This document shows, piece by piece, positions 52,212-60,700 of a stretch of 64,000 nt of DNA (within the stretch, counting starts at the first letter, position 1; each line of letters starts with the position of its first letter). The notes under the pieces are model-generated. The model was not told where the DNA came from. It made no database searches and worked only from the letters and a program-made list of their open reading frames with translations. Position numbers and translations under genes: made by a program. Source of the DNA: CAZLIC01 sp964559535 (GTDB taxonomy: Bacteria; Pseudomonadota; Alphaproteobacteria; Rhodobacterales; Rhodobacteraceae); the NCBI GenBank assembly GCA_964559535.1, contig CAZLIC010000013.1:1-64000 (forward strand). Direction: 5' to 3'.

Positions 52212-53942
52212 TCAGGCCGCTTCCAGCGCGGTCAGCCGGATGCCGTCGCGGATCAGCCCGTCCAGAAGCGGTGCGGGGGTCCACAGGCCCGGCGCTTCGG
52301 GCGCCCAGCCCCGCAAATCCGCACGCAGCACCAGTGGCCCGCGCATTTCGGCCCAGGCCATGGGCGCGGTGACATGGCGGGGCCAGCCAAGGCCATGCAC
52401 CAGGGCAAGGTCCACATCGCTGGGCCGCATCGCCACGCCGTCCCCCAGAAGCCGCATGCCCTGGTTGGCCAGTGCCCCCAGCAGCCGCGGCAGCAGCGGT
52501 GCCGGGTCACCCTCGGCCCCGTCCGTTGCCATGCCGACCCGGACCATCAGCGCCGCGGCCAGGCCGACACCATGCCGCTCGGCCAAGTGCTGAAGCCCCG
52601 CGGCCAGAACCGCCGCCATCGGCGCCACGATCCCCGCCCGCCGCGCCACCACAGGCAGCCGCCCGGCGCGACGCAGGACATCGGCCAGCCGGTCCGTCAC
52701 GGCCGGATCGCTGCCCTCGGTTGCAAGAATTTCGGCCAGAACCGATCCGGTCGGCAGCAGCAGCCCATGCGCCGCGGCCCCTCCGGCCGCCGGTGCGCCC
52801 CCCAGAACCACCACCGGCGCGTCGGCCCCCACGCCGCCGGCCACCTCGGGCAGCCGGTCGGCCGCACCGGGTGCCGAAAAGATGATGTCCACCTCGACCG
52901 GTGCATCGTCAAACAACGCCGGCGACAGGCGCGACCAGGCGCTGTCCCACACAGCCGCCGCAAGTGTACCGCGCGACACCTCGGCCTCGCCCGCCGCCGC
53001 AACGGATTCCAGTGCGGGGACAAGCTGTTCTGCCTCGGCATCGGCCATCACCACCGACAGCCCGGCCGCCAGCAGCGGCCGCACCAGCGACACCGCTCCC
53101 GCCCCCAAGACCAGCGCGCGCTGCACCGGTGGCGCGGATGACAGGGTCATGGCGCGTGCTTCGGCGGCGGCGGCACGGCGCAGCGCCTGCGCCTCGGGCG
53201 TGGCGCGCAGATCCTCGAAGGCGGCGCGCTCGAAGGCTTCGCCCTGGGCAAAGGGCAACAGAACGGCGGCCTCGATGCAGGCCGCAATGCGTTCTGGCGC
53301 TTGCGTGGGGGCGCCTTCGGCAGCCTTGCGGGCCACGGCGACAGCGGCTGCGATCGCGGAATTGTCCTGCAGCCTTTCGGCCCTGTCACGGGTTCGCGGG
53401 GGCAGATTGGCCGCCATCACCTCGGCCGCGGCAATCGCCGTTTCCAGAAGCATGTCAGGCGCCGCCTCGATGTCGATGATGCCGGCAGTCCTGGCCGCCT
53501 CTGACGAGGCAGTCCTGCCGCCCGCCAGCATGTCCAGCGCCAGGTCAGGGCCGGCCAGCCGAAGCAGCCGCTGCGTCACCCCGCCATCCGGCGACAGGCC
53601 AAGCCGCACCCCCGGAAAGCCAAGCGCGCCGCCCGCCACCGCAACCCGCGCGCGGGCCGCCAGTGCCAGCCCAAGGGCCGCCCCCTCTGCCCGAAGTGGC
53701 AAAGCCATCACGACGGCGTTGTCCTCGATCAGCCGGCCCAGTTCGCCCAGGGTCGGCGCAGCGTCGTCCATCGGGTCGGGGTCTGCGGGCAGGCTGTCGC
53801 CCTCGGCAATCAGAACGCAGATGGTTCCGTGGGTGGCGGCCACCGCTTCTGCCAGCGCCGCCCGTCCGGCAGCGTCCAGCCGCATGTCTCCCGCCATCAC
53901 AAGGACCGGCGTGTCGCCCACCCTGTCCTGCCGCACTGTCAT
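52212..53942 (-). CDS. FadJ/FadB-like fusion protein with degenerate active sites
   Basis: 576 residues. The N-terminal third follows the crotonase pattern (GFPGVRLGLSPDGG.TQRLLRLAG), but both catalytic glutamates appear replaced by glycine. A Rossmann-like segment (VLGAGAVSLVRPLLAAGLSVVMAD) lacks the usual GxGxxG, and the 3-hydroxyacyl-CoA dehydrogenase region has GLLLP where HFFNP is usual. So it looks like a multifunctional beta-oxidation protein that has lost standard catalytic residues, or a divergent one with another role. Start ATG 53942 (MTVRQDRVGDTPVL) chosen. Confidence 0.65.
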   Translation of the reverse strand: MTVRQDRVGDTPVLVMAGDMRLDAAGRAALAEAVAATHGTICVLIAEGDSLPADPDPMDDAAPTLGELGRLIEDNAVVMALPLRAEGAALGLALAARARVAVAGGALGFPGVRLGLSPDGGVTQRLLRLAGPDLALDMLAGGRTASSEAARTAGIIDIEAAPDMLLETAIAAAEVMAANLPPRTRDRAERLQDNSAIAAAVAVARKAAEGAPTQAPERIAACIEAAVLLPFAQGEAFERAAFEDLRATPEAQALRRAAAAEARAMTLSSAPPVQRALVLGAGAVSLVRPLLAAGLSVVMADAEAEQLVPALESVAAAGEAEVSRGTLAAAVWDSAWSRLSPALFDDAPVEVDIIFSAPGAADRLPEVAGGVGADAPVVVLGGAPAAGGAAAHGLLLPTGSVLAEILATEGSDPAVTDRLADVLRRAGRLPVVARRAGIVAPMAAVLAAGLQHLAERHGVGLAAALMVRVGMATDGAEGDPAPLLPRLLGALANQGMRLLGDGVAMRPSDVDLALVHGLGWPRHVTAPMAWAEMRGPLVLRADLRGWAPEAPGLWTPAPLLDGLIRDGIRLTALEAA

Positions 53943-54134
53943 GCCCTGCCCCCGTCCCATCCTGTGCATCAAGCCAGCAGGCAGAGGCATTGGCAATCCC
54001 GCAGGCAGGATGCGGCTTTGCCGCACCACCGGATGTGGCACGGGCGCCGCGCGCCATGCCACCCGGCACACGCGCGTGCCGGTACCGGACGGCCTTGTCC
54101 GGGAGAGAGAGTTCTTCCGGAAGGTTCAAGGAAT

Positions 54135-54211
54135 TGGCGCACCCGACAGGATTCGAACCTGTGACCTCTGCCTTCGGAGGGCAGCACTCTATCCAGCTGA
54201 GCTACGGGTGC
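54135..54211 (-). tRNA. tRNA-Arg (anticodon CCG)
   Basis: On the reverse strand the acceptor GCACCCG pairs with CGGGTGC, D stem GCTC/GAGT, anticodon stem CTGCC/GGCAG with loop CTCCGAA (anticodon CCG), and T arm ACAGG-TTCGAAT-CCTGT. CCA is encoded. It sits 192 bp upstream of the FadJ-like gene on the same strand. Confidence 0.95.
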
Positions 54212-54260
54212 CGATGGCGGCTTCTTAGGGTAAGTCGGCGTCTACTGCAACCGCCAGAAG

Positions 54261-55139
54261 CTAGGGCAGCGGCACGGCCAGCACGCGGCCTTCGTAGGGG
54301 GGGCCGGCCTCGTTGTCGACGGCCATGACAAACATCGTCTTGCCATCGGCGCTGAACGCCATGTTCGGTGCGCCAGCCGAGGCGAAGGTGTGCCGCGCCA
54401 CGACGGCGGACCCGTCGGGTGCCACTTCCAGCACCACAGGCGCGCTGTTCAAGCCGATGAAGAAGTTGCCATTGGGCCCGACCTTGATGCCATCCGGGAA
54501 GACCCCCGGGTCTTCGCCCTTCTGGTACAGGTGGACAAAGCTTTGGCGGTCGGACAGCGAACCATCCGCGCCGATGGCAAAGGACGTGACGGTCCCGGCA
54601 TAGGATTCATTGACGTAGAGCCTGCCATCGGTCCCCAGCACGATGCCGTTGGGATAGTTCAGGTCATCGGCCACCCCGCTCAGCGTGCCGTCCGCGGCCA
54701 GATGCACCACGCGTCCCACGACCGGACCCGGCGTCCAGGGTCCCGAAAGCGTCAGATACGCCCCGCCCTTGCCGTCGGGCGTGCCATCGTTCGGTCCGAC
54801 CAGCGCGGCGCCCGACGCGTCCTTGTCATGGCCTGCCACCGGCTTGCCCTCACGCGTGATCACCTCGATCCGGCCATTGTCATAGCAGGTGATCGCGAAG
54901 TTGTCCCCGACCGGCACCACAGCCGAAGGACCGCAACCCTCGCCTGTCCAGAAATCGACATTCTCCGTGCCGTCCCAGACAGTTGCGACGTTGCCCGCAT
55001 ACTGGGCGAAGTACAGCTTGCCGTCGATCACCACCGGGCCTTCCGGAAAGAAGGTCTTGTCGTGGATCACGGCGATACTGTCGGCGTGGGTCATGGAGGC
55101 AGAAGCAGCAAGGACAAGGGGGGCGATCCAGGTGCGCAT
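54261..55139 (-). CDS. SMP-30/gluconolactonase-like secreted beta-propeller protein
   Basis: 292 residues. Signal peptide MRTWIAPLVLAASASMTHA, so periplasmic. The mature part repeats propeller blades: FFPEGPVVIDGKLYF, VGPNDGTPDGKGGAYLT, LNYPNGIVLGTDGRLYVNES, FPDGIKVGPNGNFFIG. The metal-site Glu, Asn and Asp of the SMP-30 family can be matched (EGP, PNG, DG). Likely a lactonase or strictosidine-synthase-like hydrolase. AAGGAGAA precedes ATG 55139. Confidence 0.82.
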   Translation of the reverse strand: MRTWIAPLVLAASASMTHADSIAVIHDKTFFPEGPVVIDGKLYFAQYAGNVATVWDGTENVDFWTGEGCGPSAVVPVGDNFAITCYDNGRIEVITREGKPVAGHDKDASGAALVGPNDGTPDGKGGAYLTLSGPWTPGPVVGRVVHLAADGTLSGVADDLNYPNGIVLGTDGRLYVNESYAGTVTSFAIGADGSLSDRQSFVHLYQKGEDPGVFPDGIKVGPNGNFFIGLNSAPVVLEVAPDGSAVVARHTFASAGAPNMAFSADGKTMFVMAVDNEAGPPYEGRVLAVPLP

Positions 55140-55238
55140 GGCGTTCTCCTTGGCGGGATGACGACAGTGAAACCGGTTCGGGCCCTTTGTCTGCAAGATT
55201 TGCGACAACGCGGCCTGGATTCGTCCGGAAAGCAGGCG

Positions 55239-56459
55239 TCAGCCGAACAGTTCGCGGCACAGTTCCAGCGCATCCACCAGCGCATCCACTTCGGCGGCGG
55301 TGTTGTACAGACCGAAGGACGCGCGGCAGGTGGCGGTGACGCCCATGTGCGCCATCAGCGGCATGGCGCAATGCGTGCCCGCCCGCACCGCGATGCCCCG
55401 CTTGTCCAGCACCGTCGAGATGTCATGCGCATGCGCCAGGCCATCCAGTGTGAAGCTGAAGATGGCGCCCTTGCCGGCCGATTTTCCCTGCACCTGCAGC
55501 CAGTTCAGCCCGTCCAGGCGGGCGCGGGCATAGTCGCGAAGCGACCGTTCGTGCGCCGCGATGTTGGCCATGCCCAGGCCTGTCATGTAGTCCAGCGCGA
55601 CGCCCAGCCCGATCTGGTTCACGATGCCCGGCGTGCCGGCCTCGAACTTCATCGGCGGGTCGTTCCAGGTGACGGTGTCGCGCGTGACATCGCGGATCAT
55701 GTCGCCCCCGCCCAGGAAGGGGTGCATCTCCTCCATCCTGTCACGCCGGATGAAGATCGCCCCGGAACCGCTTGGCCCGTATAGCTTGTGTCCGGTGATA
55801 GCGTAGAAATCGCAACCCATCGCCGCCACATCGACCGGCATGTGGACTGCCGCCTGCGAGCCATCGACCAGCACCGGAACGCCTTTCGCGCGGGCGCCTG
55901 CGCAGATTGCGGCCACATCGACCACCGTGCCCAGCACATTCGACATGTGCGTGACGGCGACCAGCCGGGTGCGCGGCCCGATCGCATCCATCACCGCCTG
56001 CGGGTCAAGGTCGCCGTTGGCGTCCACATCCACCCATTTCAGCACGACGCCTTGCCGTTCGCGCAGGAAATGCCAGGGCACGATGTTGGCGTGGTGCTCC
56101 ATGATCGACAGGACAATCTCGTCTCCGGCCTGCAGCCGCGGCGCGGCCCAGCCATAGGACACCAGGTTGATCGCCTCGGTGGTGCCGGTGGCGAACACGA
56201 TCTCGTCCTCGGACGGCGCATTCAGGAACCGCGCGATCTTGCCGCGCACGCCTTCATAGGCCTCGGTTGCCACCGTTGACAGATAGTGCAACCCGCGGTG
56301 CACGTTCGCATATTCCTGCGAGTAGGACTGTGTGACGGCGTCGATCACCACCTGCGGCTTCTGCGCGCTGGCGCCGTTGTCCAGATACACCAGCGGCCGC
56401 CCGTTCACCTGCCGCGAGAGGATGGGAAAGTCGGCGCGGACCGCCTGCACGTCATACAT
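55239..56459 (-). CDS. sufS: cysteine desulfurase SufS
   Basis: 406-residue group II cysteine desulfurase. PLP lysine K225 (ITGHKLYGP) and persulfide cysteine C364 (RAGTHCAMP). It donates sulfur through SufE to SufBCD. ATG 56459 lies 2 bases after the stop of the upstream Yip1 gene. Last suf gene of the operon. Confidence 0.94.
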   Translation of the reverse strand: MYDVQAVRADFPILSRQVNGRPLVYLDNGASAQKPQVVIDAVTQSYSQEYANVHRGLHYLSTVATEAYEGVRGKIARFLNAPSEDEIVFATGTTEAINLVSYGWAAPRLQAGDEIVLSIMEHHANIVPWHFLRERQGVVLKWVDVDANGDLDPQAVMDAIGPRTRLVAVTHMSNVLGTVVDVAAICAGARAKGVPVLVDGSQAAVHMPVDVAAMGCDFYAITGHKLYGPSGSGAIFIRRDRMEEMHPFLGGGDMIRDVTRDTVTWNDPPMKFEAGTPGIVNQIGLGVALDYMTGLGMANIAAHERSLRDYARARLDGLNWLQVQGKSAGKGAIFSFTLDGLAHAHDISTVLDKRGIAVRAGTHCAMPLMAHMGVTATCRASFGLYNTAAEVDALVDALELCRELFG

Positions 56460-56461
56460 GG

Positions 56462-57052
56462 CTACATCCCCGCCGGAACCGGCACGAAGGGCGCGACCAG
56501 CAGCGCCAGAAGGAAGCCCAGCATCATCATCGTGCCCAGAATCCCGAACGTGGTGGCCGCAACCGAGCGGAAACCGTGCAATTCCATCACGAAGTGCACC
56601 AGAAGCCACAGGAACAGGCCGACCGACGCATAGGCCAGAAAGATGGCAAAGGGCGGAAGGACAATCTCGGCGGCGATCTGTGCCACTTGCAGGATCAGCA
56701 TGACGAACTGCAGCCAGGCAAACAGGGCCAGCGTCTGCGGCAACGTTCCGCGGCCGCCGCGCCAACGCCCGATCACCTGGGCGGCAAAGGCGCCCGCAAC
56801 TGCGACCACCACCTGCACGACGGCGGTTCGCAGCGGGCTGGCCATCATGTTCTCGAAACCGGCCTTGGCCGAAGCGGGCAGCAGCGCAAAGCTGAGGTGC
56901 GCCAGGATTGCAGACAGCACCGACGTCAGAAGCAGTGCCATCAACGCGCCCTGCAACGGCAGGTCCAGCGCCTTGACCCTGCGGGCTGCGCCGCGCGGGT
57001 CCACGACCGTGGTCCGTGCCGCCGACAGAAGGGCGGGAAGGGTCAGGTCCAT
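56462..57052 (-). CDS. Yip1-family membrane protein (first of two)
   Basis: 196 residues with about five hydrophobic segments (TSVLSAILAHLSF, VVQVVVAVAGAFAAQVIG, FAWLQFVMLILQVAQ, FAIFLAYASVGLFLWLLVHF, GTMMMLGFLLALLVAPF) and the Yip1-like FHGFRS-type ELHGFRS. Function unknown. It overlaps the other Yip1 gene by 10 bp and sits inside the suf operon, as in other Rhodobacteraceae. Confidence 0.8.
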   Translation of the reverse strand: MDLTLPALLSAARTTVVDPRGAARRVKALDLPLQGALMALLLTSVLSAILAHLSFALLPASAKAGFENMMASPLRTAVVQVVVAVAGAFAAQVIGRWRGGRGTLPQTLALFAWLQFVMLILQVAQIAAEIVLPPFAIFLAYASVGLFLWLLVHFVMELHGFRSVAATTFGILGTMMMLGFLLALLVAPFVPVPAGM

Positions 57053-57540
57053 GCATGATCTCCGGCTTCGGCGGTGCGCAGCAGCGCAACCCACAGCCAC
57101 AGGAAGGCCAGAAACACCGCCAGCCCCACCGTTGCCGACATCGCGCCCGGCCCCGACAGTCCGGCGACCGCGCCATAGACCAGCATCAGCGGTGCCGTGG
57201 CCAGCATCGCCCAGAACAGCGCCAGCCGCGCGCCCGCATGCGTGCCCCTGCCGCCCCCCAGCTGCGCCAGAAGATGCGACAGGCCGGCCAGGCCATAGGC
57301 GATCAGCGGCAGCAGGAACACCGCCCCCATCAGCGCCCCACCCAGCCGTGCGTCCAGCGGAACAGACGGATCCAGATGCGCGGCACGGGCGTGCTGCGGC
57401 CATTGCGCAACGAAGTACAGCGCGCTCGCGCCCATCAGCACGGCCAGCGCGCGGTCTTCGCGCGGACCCTGGGCCAGCTTGGCCCGGAAGGTTTCACGCG
57501 GGCGGCGCCACAGCGCGATGATGTCGGAAACGACGGTCAT
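57043..57540 (-). CDS. Yip1-family membrane protein (second of two)
   Basis: 165 residues with four or five membrane helices (AVLMGASALYFVAQWP, ALMGAVFLLPLIAYGLAGL, LALFWAMLATAPLMLVYG, ATVGLAVFLAFLWLWVALL) after an amphipathic N-terminus with WRRPRETFRAKL. Its ATGA overlaps the sufD stop. The pair of Yip1 genes may form a heteromer; a link to Fe-S assembly is suggested only by position. Confidence 0.78.
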   Translation of the reverse strand: MTVVSDIIALWRRPRETFRAKLAQGPREDRALAVLMGASALYFVAQWPQHARAAHLDPSVPLDARLGGALMGAVFLLPLIAYGLAGLSHLLAQLGGGRGTHAGARLALFWAMLATAPLMLVYGAVAGLSGPGAMSATVGLAVFLAFLWLWVALLRTAEAGDHAWT

Positions 57541-58814
57541 TCCTGAATGTCGATCCCCAACAGGTGCGCGATACGGGCGTTGATCGCCTCGGCAATCATC
57601 GGATCGGCGATTTCGGCCACCGCATCGGCCAGGAATGCCAGCACAAGGAAGGCGCGCGCCTGCGCCATGGGCACGCCACGCGACCGCAGGTAGAACAGCG
57701 CCGTGTCGTCGATGGCCCCGCTGGTGGACCCGTGGCTGCACTTCACGTCGTCGGCATAGATCTCGAGCTCGGGCTTGGCCAGAAACTGGCTGCCCTCGTC
57801 CAGCAGAAGCGACTGGCTGATCTGGTAGCCGTCGGTCTTCTGCGCGCCGGGCTTCACCAGGATCTTGCCCTGGAACACGCCTGTTGCGCCGCCGCCCAGC
57901 ACCTTCTTGAACACCTGCCGGCTTTCGCAATGCGTCGCGGCATGCGTCACAAACACCGTATCGTCGTGGTGCACCGCGCCATGGCCCAGCACCGCCCCCG
58001 CGACATGGGCACTGGCATGATCGCCCGCAAGCTCGACCACCGCTTCGTTGCGGGTCATGCGGCCATCGGCGGACAGCGTGAAGGACTTGGCCCTGGCCCC
58101 GCCCCCCAGCCGCAGGAACAGATGGCTGGCCGCGGCACGGGCCGCCCCCGGCGCCTGCACCCGGATGTGGTGGAAGGTGCCACCGGGCGCCACGTCGACT
58201 TCCATCACCGAGACCGACCGGCCCAGGGTCGCGTCGGTTTCCAGAACCGTCAGCGTCGCCCCCGCATCCACCTTCACAACATGGTGGAGGATCGGGCCGG
58301 AACCATCCGGTTCGTCCAGAACAACCAGTTCGACGGCCCGCGTCCGACCGGCTGTTGCATGGATCACCGCGCCGTCGCGCGCATAGGCAACAGCCAGCGC
58401 GGCAAAGGGGCGAGGCACCGGCTGTTGGCCACGCGCCTCGAGCACACCCAGAAGGTCGCGCGCCCAGTGGATGTCGGCCAGCGCGGCCTGCGACAGCGGC
58501 TCGGCCCCGGTGCCCGAAACGTCCGAGGCAGCCGCATCGAATGTTCCGCCGCGGAACACCATGCGTGCCCGGTCCAGCCCGGCGAACACGTCCAGCGTCG
58601 CCGCATCGGCCTCGCCCTGCACCGCCACATCAGGTGCGTTGAACGCCGCGGGGTCGGTGTAACGCCAGTATTCGTCGCGCCGCCCCGGCAGTCCCATGGA
58701 CGCCATCCGATCCGCCGCCGCACCGCGCGCCGCACCGGCCCAGCCCGACCGGTCAAGGGCCAGCCCGGCCAGACGCGCGGCCAGCGTGTCGGCCTTTGCT
58801 GCCGCAGCCATCAT
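57537..58814 (-). CDS. sufD: Fe-S cluster assembly protein SufD
   Basis: 425-residue beta-helix protein of the SufBCD scaffold. Recognised by EYWRYTD, HCESRQVFKKVLGGGATGVFQGKILV, DGYQISQSLLLDEGSQFLAKPELEIYADDVKCSHGSTSG. The cysteine in KCSHG and the His in the same loop are the cluster-related residues. ATGA overlaps sufC by 4 bp. Confidence 0.94.
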   Translation of the reverse strand: MMAAAAKADTLAARLAGLALDRSGWAGAARGAAADRMASMGLPGRRDEYWRYTDPAAFNAPDVAVQGEADAATLDVFAGLDRARMVFRGGTFDAAASDVSGTGAEPLSQAALADIHWARDLLGVLEARGQQPVPRPFAALAVAYARDGAVIHATAGRTRAVELVVLDEPDGSGPILHHVVKVDAGATLTVLETDATLGRSVSVMEVDVAPGGTFHHIRVQAPGAARAAASHLFLRLGGGARAKSFTLSADGRMTRNEAVVELAGDHASAHVAGAVLGHGAVHHDDTVFVTHAATHCESRQVFKKVLGGGATGVFQGKILVKPGAQKTDGYQISQSLLLDEGSQFLAKPELEIYADDVKCSHGSTSGAIDDTALFYLRSRGVPMAQARAFLVLAFLADAVAEIADPMIAEAINARIAHLLGIDIQE

Positions 58815-59566
58815 GCCGCTCCTTCCAGCAGCCGGGCATAGCCGTTCGCCTCGACCTCCAGCGCCAGTTCCGGGCCCCCGGTGGCGATGATGCGGCCGTC
58901 GGCCATGATGTGCACCACGTCGGGGCGGATGTGGTCCAGCAGGCGCTGGTAGTGGGTAATCACCAGGAAGGCCCGGTCGGGCGACCGCAGCGCGTTCACC
59001 CCGTCGGCCACCAGCCGCATCGCATCGACGTCCAACCCGCTGTCGGTTTCGTCCAGGATGCACATGCGCGGTTCCAGCATGGCCATCTGCAGGATTTCGT
59101 TGCGCTTCTTTTCGCCGCCCGAGAACCCCACGTTGACCGGCCGCTTCATCATGTCGGCGTCGATCTTCAGGCTTGCAGCCTTCTGCCGCACCACCTTCAG
59201 GAACTCGCCCGACGAGAGTTCAGCCTCGCCGCGCGCCTTTCTCTGTGCATTCACCGCGGTGCGCAGGAAGGTCATGTTGCCCACGCCGGGAATTTCGACC
59301 GGATACTGGAAGGCCAGGAACAGCCCCGCGGCCGCCCGCTCTTCGGGGTCCAGCGCCAGCAGGTCCGCACCGTCCAGCGTGGCGGTACCGTCGGTCACCT
59401 CGTACCCGTCCCGCCCTGACAGGACATAGGACAGCGTCGATTTGCCCGACCCGTTCGGGCCCATGATGGCGTGCACCGTGCCCGGCGCGACGGCCAGCGT
59501 CACGCCTTTCAGGATCGCCTTGTCCTCTTCCGTCAGCTTGACGTGCAGGTTGTTGATTTCCAGCAT
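58811..59566 (-). CDS. sufC: Fe-S cluster assembly ATPase SufC
   Basis: 251-residue ABC-type ATPase. Walker A GPNGSGKST (36-44), signature FSGGEKKRNEI and Walker B CILDETDSGLD are intact. It powers structural change of SufB-SufD during cluster assembly. Confidence 0.96.
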   Translation of the reverse strand: MLEINNLHVKLTEEDKAILKGVTLAVAPGTVHAIMGPNGSGKSTLSYVLSGRDGYEVTDGTATLDGADLLALDPEERAAAGLFLAFQYPVEIPGVGNMTFLRTAVNAQRKARGEAELSSGEFLKVVRQKAASLKIDADMMKRPVNVGFSGGEKKRNEILQMAMLEPRMCILDETDSGLDVDAMRLVADGVNALRSPDRAFLVITHYQRLLDHIRPDVVHIMADGRIIATGGPELALEVEANGYARLLEGAA

Positions 59567-59585
59567 CTTCTTCCTTCCTGCCCCG

Positions 59586-60170
59586 TCACCCGGGGTCCAG
59601 CATCAAGCCGATCACCCGGCGCAGGTCGGCCGCATCCAGCCGCACCGGCACCACCTCGAACCGCGCCATGCGGCCGATCCTGGCCACCGGCGCCGCAAAC
59701 TCTTCTGCCACGCGATACCGCTTGCGCGGGACATAGTCATCAAACAGCACCACGGCAGGGCGCGTCAGACGCAAAAGCGTTGCGACGAAACAGCCCAGCC
59801 GGAACCGCCCGTCAATCAGCACCACGTCGGGCTGCACGAAATCGGGCCGGTCCCAGACCGACAGCGGATAGTCCGGCCATTGCCGGAACGCCTCGTCCCC
59901 CTTCGGGATGCCCCATTGCTTGACGCGGCCAACGTCCACCCAGTGCAGGTTGACCTTTGCCGCAGGCGGGTTTTCCGCAAACCAGCCCTTCATCATGCGC
60001 ACCCATTTCCGGTCGCTCTCCACCGAAAACACCACCCGGCCGGGCAATCCCGCCGCCACCACCGTCGAACCGCCCGACCCGTATTCCAGAATGGCCTTCG
60101 CGCCCGTGTAGGCCTCGCGCAGCGCCCCGGCCTCGGCCGGGGGCAGCGTCAGCACCGGCGCCTCAGGCAA
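59586..60170 (-). CDS. class I SAM-dependent methyltransferase-like protein
   Basis: 194 residues. Motif I-like ILEYGSGGSTVVAA (27-40) and acidic SVES after beta2 suggest a SAM-binding Rossmann fold, and DVVLIDGRFRLGCF resembles motif post-I/II. No substrate motif is recognised. The protein is encoded inside the suf operon, 19 bp before sufC and overlapping the YbjQ gene by 8 bp. Confidence 0.7.
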   Translation of the reverse strand: MPEAPVLTLPPAEAGALREAYTGAKAILEYGSGGSTVVAAGLPGRVVFSVESDRKWVRMMKGWFAENPPAAKVNLHWVDVGRVKQWGIPKGDEAFRQWPDYPLSVWDRPDFVQPDVVLIDGRFRLGCFVATLLRLTRPAVVLFDDYVPRKRYRVAEEFAAPVARIGRMARFEVVPVRLDAADLRRVIGLMLDPG

Positions 60171-60474
60171 TCCGCACCGCCGTGCCCGAGGCCGTCACCA
60201 TCATCATGTTGTTGATGACCTCGTAGTCCAGGTCGATCCCCACCACCGCGTTGGCCCCCACCTCGACGGCCTTCGCCTCCAGCTCTTTCAGCGCGATCTC
60301 GCGGGCATTGGCCAGCTCGCCCTCGTACGCGCCCGACCGGCCACCGATCATGTCGGTGATCCCGGCAAATATGTCGCGGAACAGGTTGGCGCCCAGGATC
60401 GCCTCGCCGACGATGATGCCCTTGTACTCGGCAATGCTGTAGCCCTCGACCGAGGGGGTGGTGGTCAGGATCAT
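60163..60474 (-). CDS. YbjQ family (UPF0145/DUF74) protein
   Basis: 103-residue protein of the YbjQ family, which forms pentameric rings and has no proven role. Motifs: TTTPSVEGYSIAEYKGIIVGEAILGANLFRD and ANAVVGIDLDYEV. It sits 4 bases after the coiled-coil gene within the suf operon. Confidence 0.9.
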   Translation of the reverse strand: MILTTTPSVEGYSIAEYKGIIVGEAILGANLFRDIFAGITDMIGGRSGAYEGELANAREIALKELEAKAVEVGANAVVGIDLDYEVINNMMMVTASGTAVRIA

Positions 60475-60478
60475 TCTC

Positions 60479-60700
60479 TCAGTCCCTCAGGTCCAGGCGC
60501 CGTTCAATCCGGTCAAGCCGCTGTTTCACATCCGCAAGGTCGGTGTCCTGCCGGAACTCGGACTGCATGAACCCCGACATGTGCGATTTCACGCTGCGCA
60601 GATCCGACGCCACGTCCGACATGTTGTTTTCCAGACGTGCAATGCTGACCTGCATCCGCTTCAGGATTTCCAGCATCAGGTCGGCACGGTCGTCGGTCAT
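60479..60700 (-). CDS. small predicted coiled-coil protein
   Basis: 73 residues, highly charged, with heptad-like spacing throughout (LEILKRMQVSIARLENNMSDVASDLRSV ... DVKQRLDRIERRLDL). No family recognised. Its ATG overlaps the sufB stop by 4 bases, strongly supporting translation. Possibly an oligomerisation partner of a neighbour. Confidence 0.7.
   Translation of the reverse strand: MTDDRADLMLEILKRMQVSIARLENNMSDVASDLRSVKSHMSGFMQSEFRQDTDLADVKQRLDRIERRLDLRD

Noticed and set aside
54135..54211. tRNA-Arg as an integration site for a genomic island
   Set aside because: Neighbouring genes look native and no integrase or repeated tRNA 3' end was seen.
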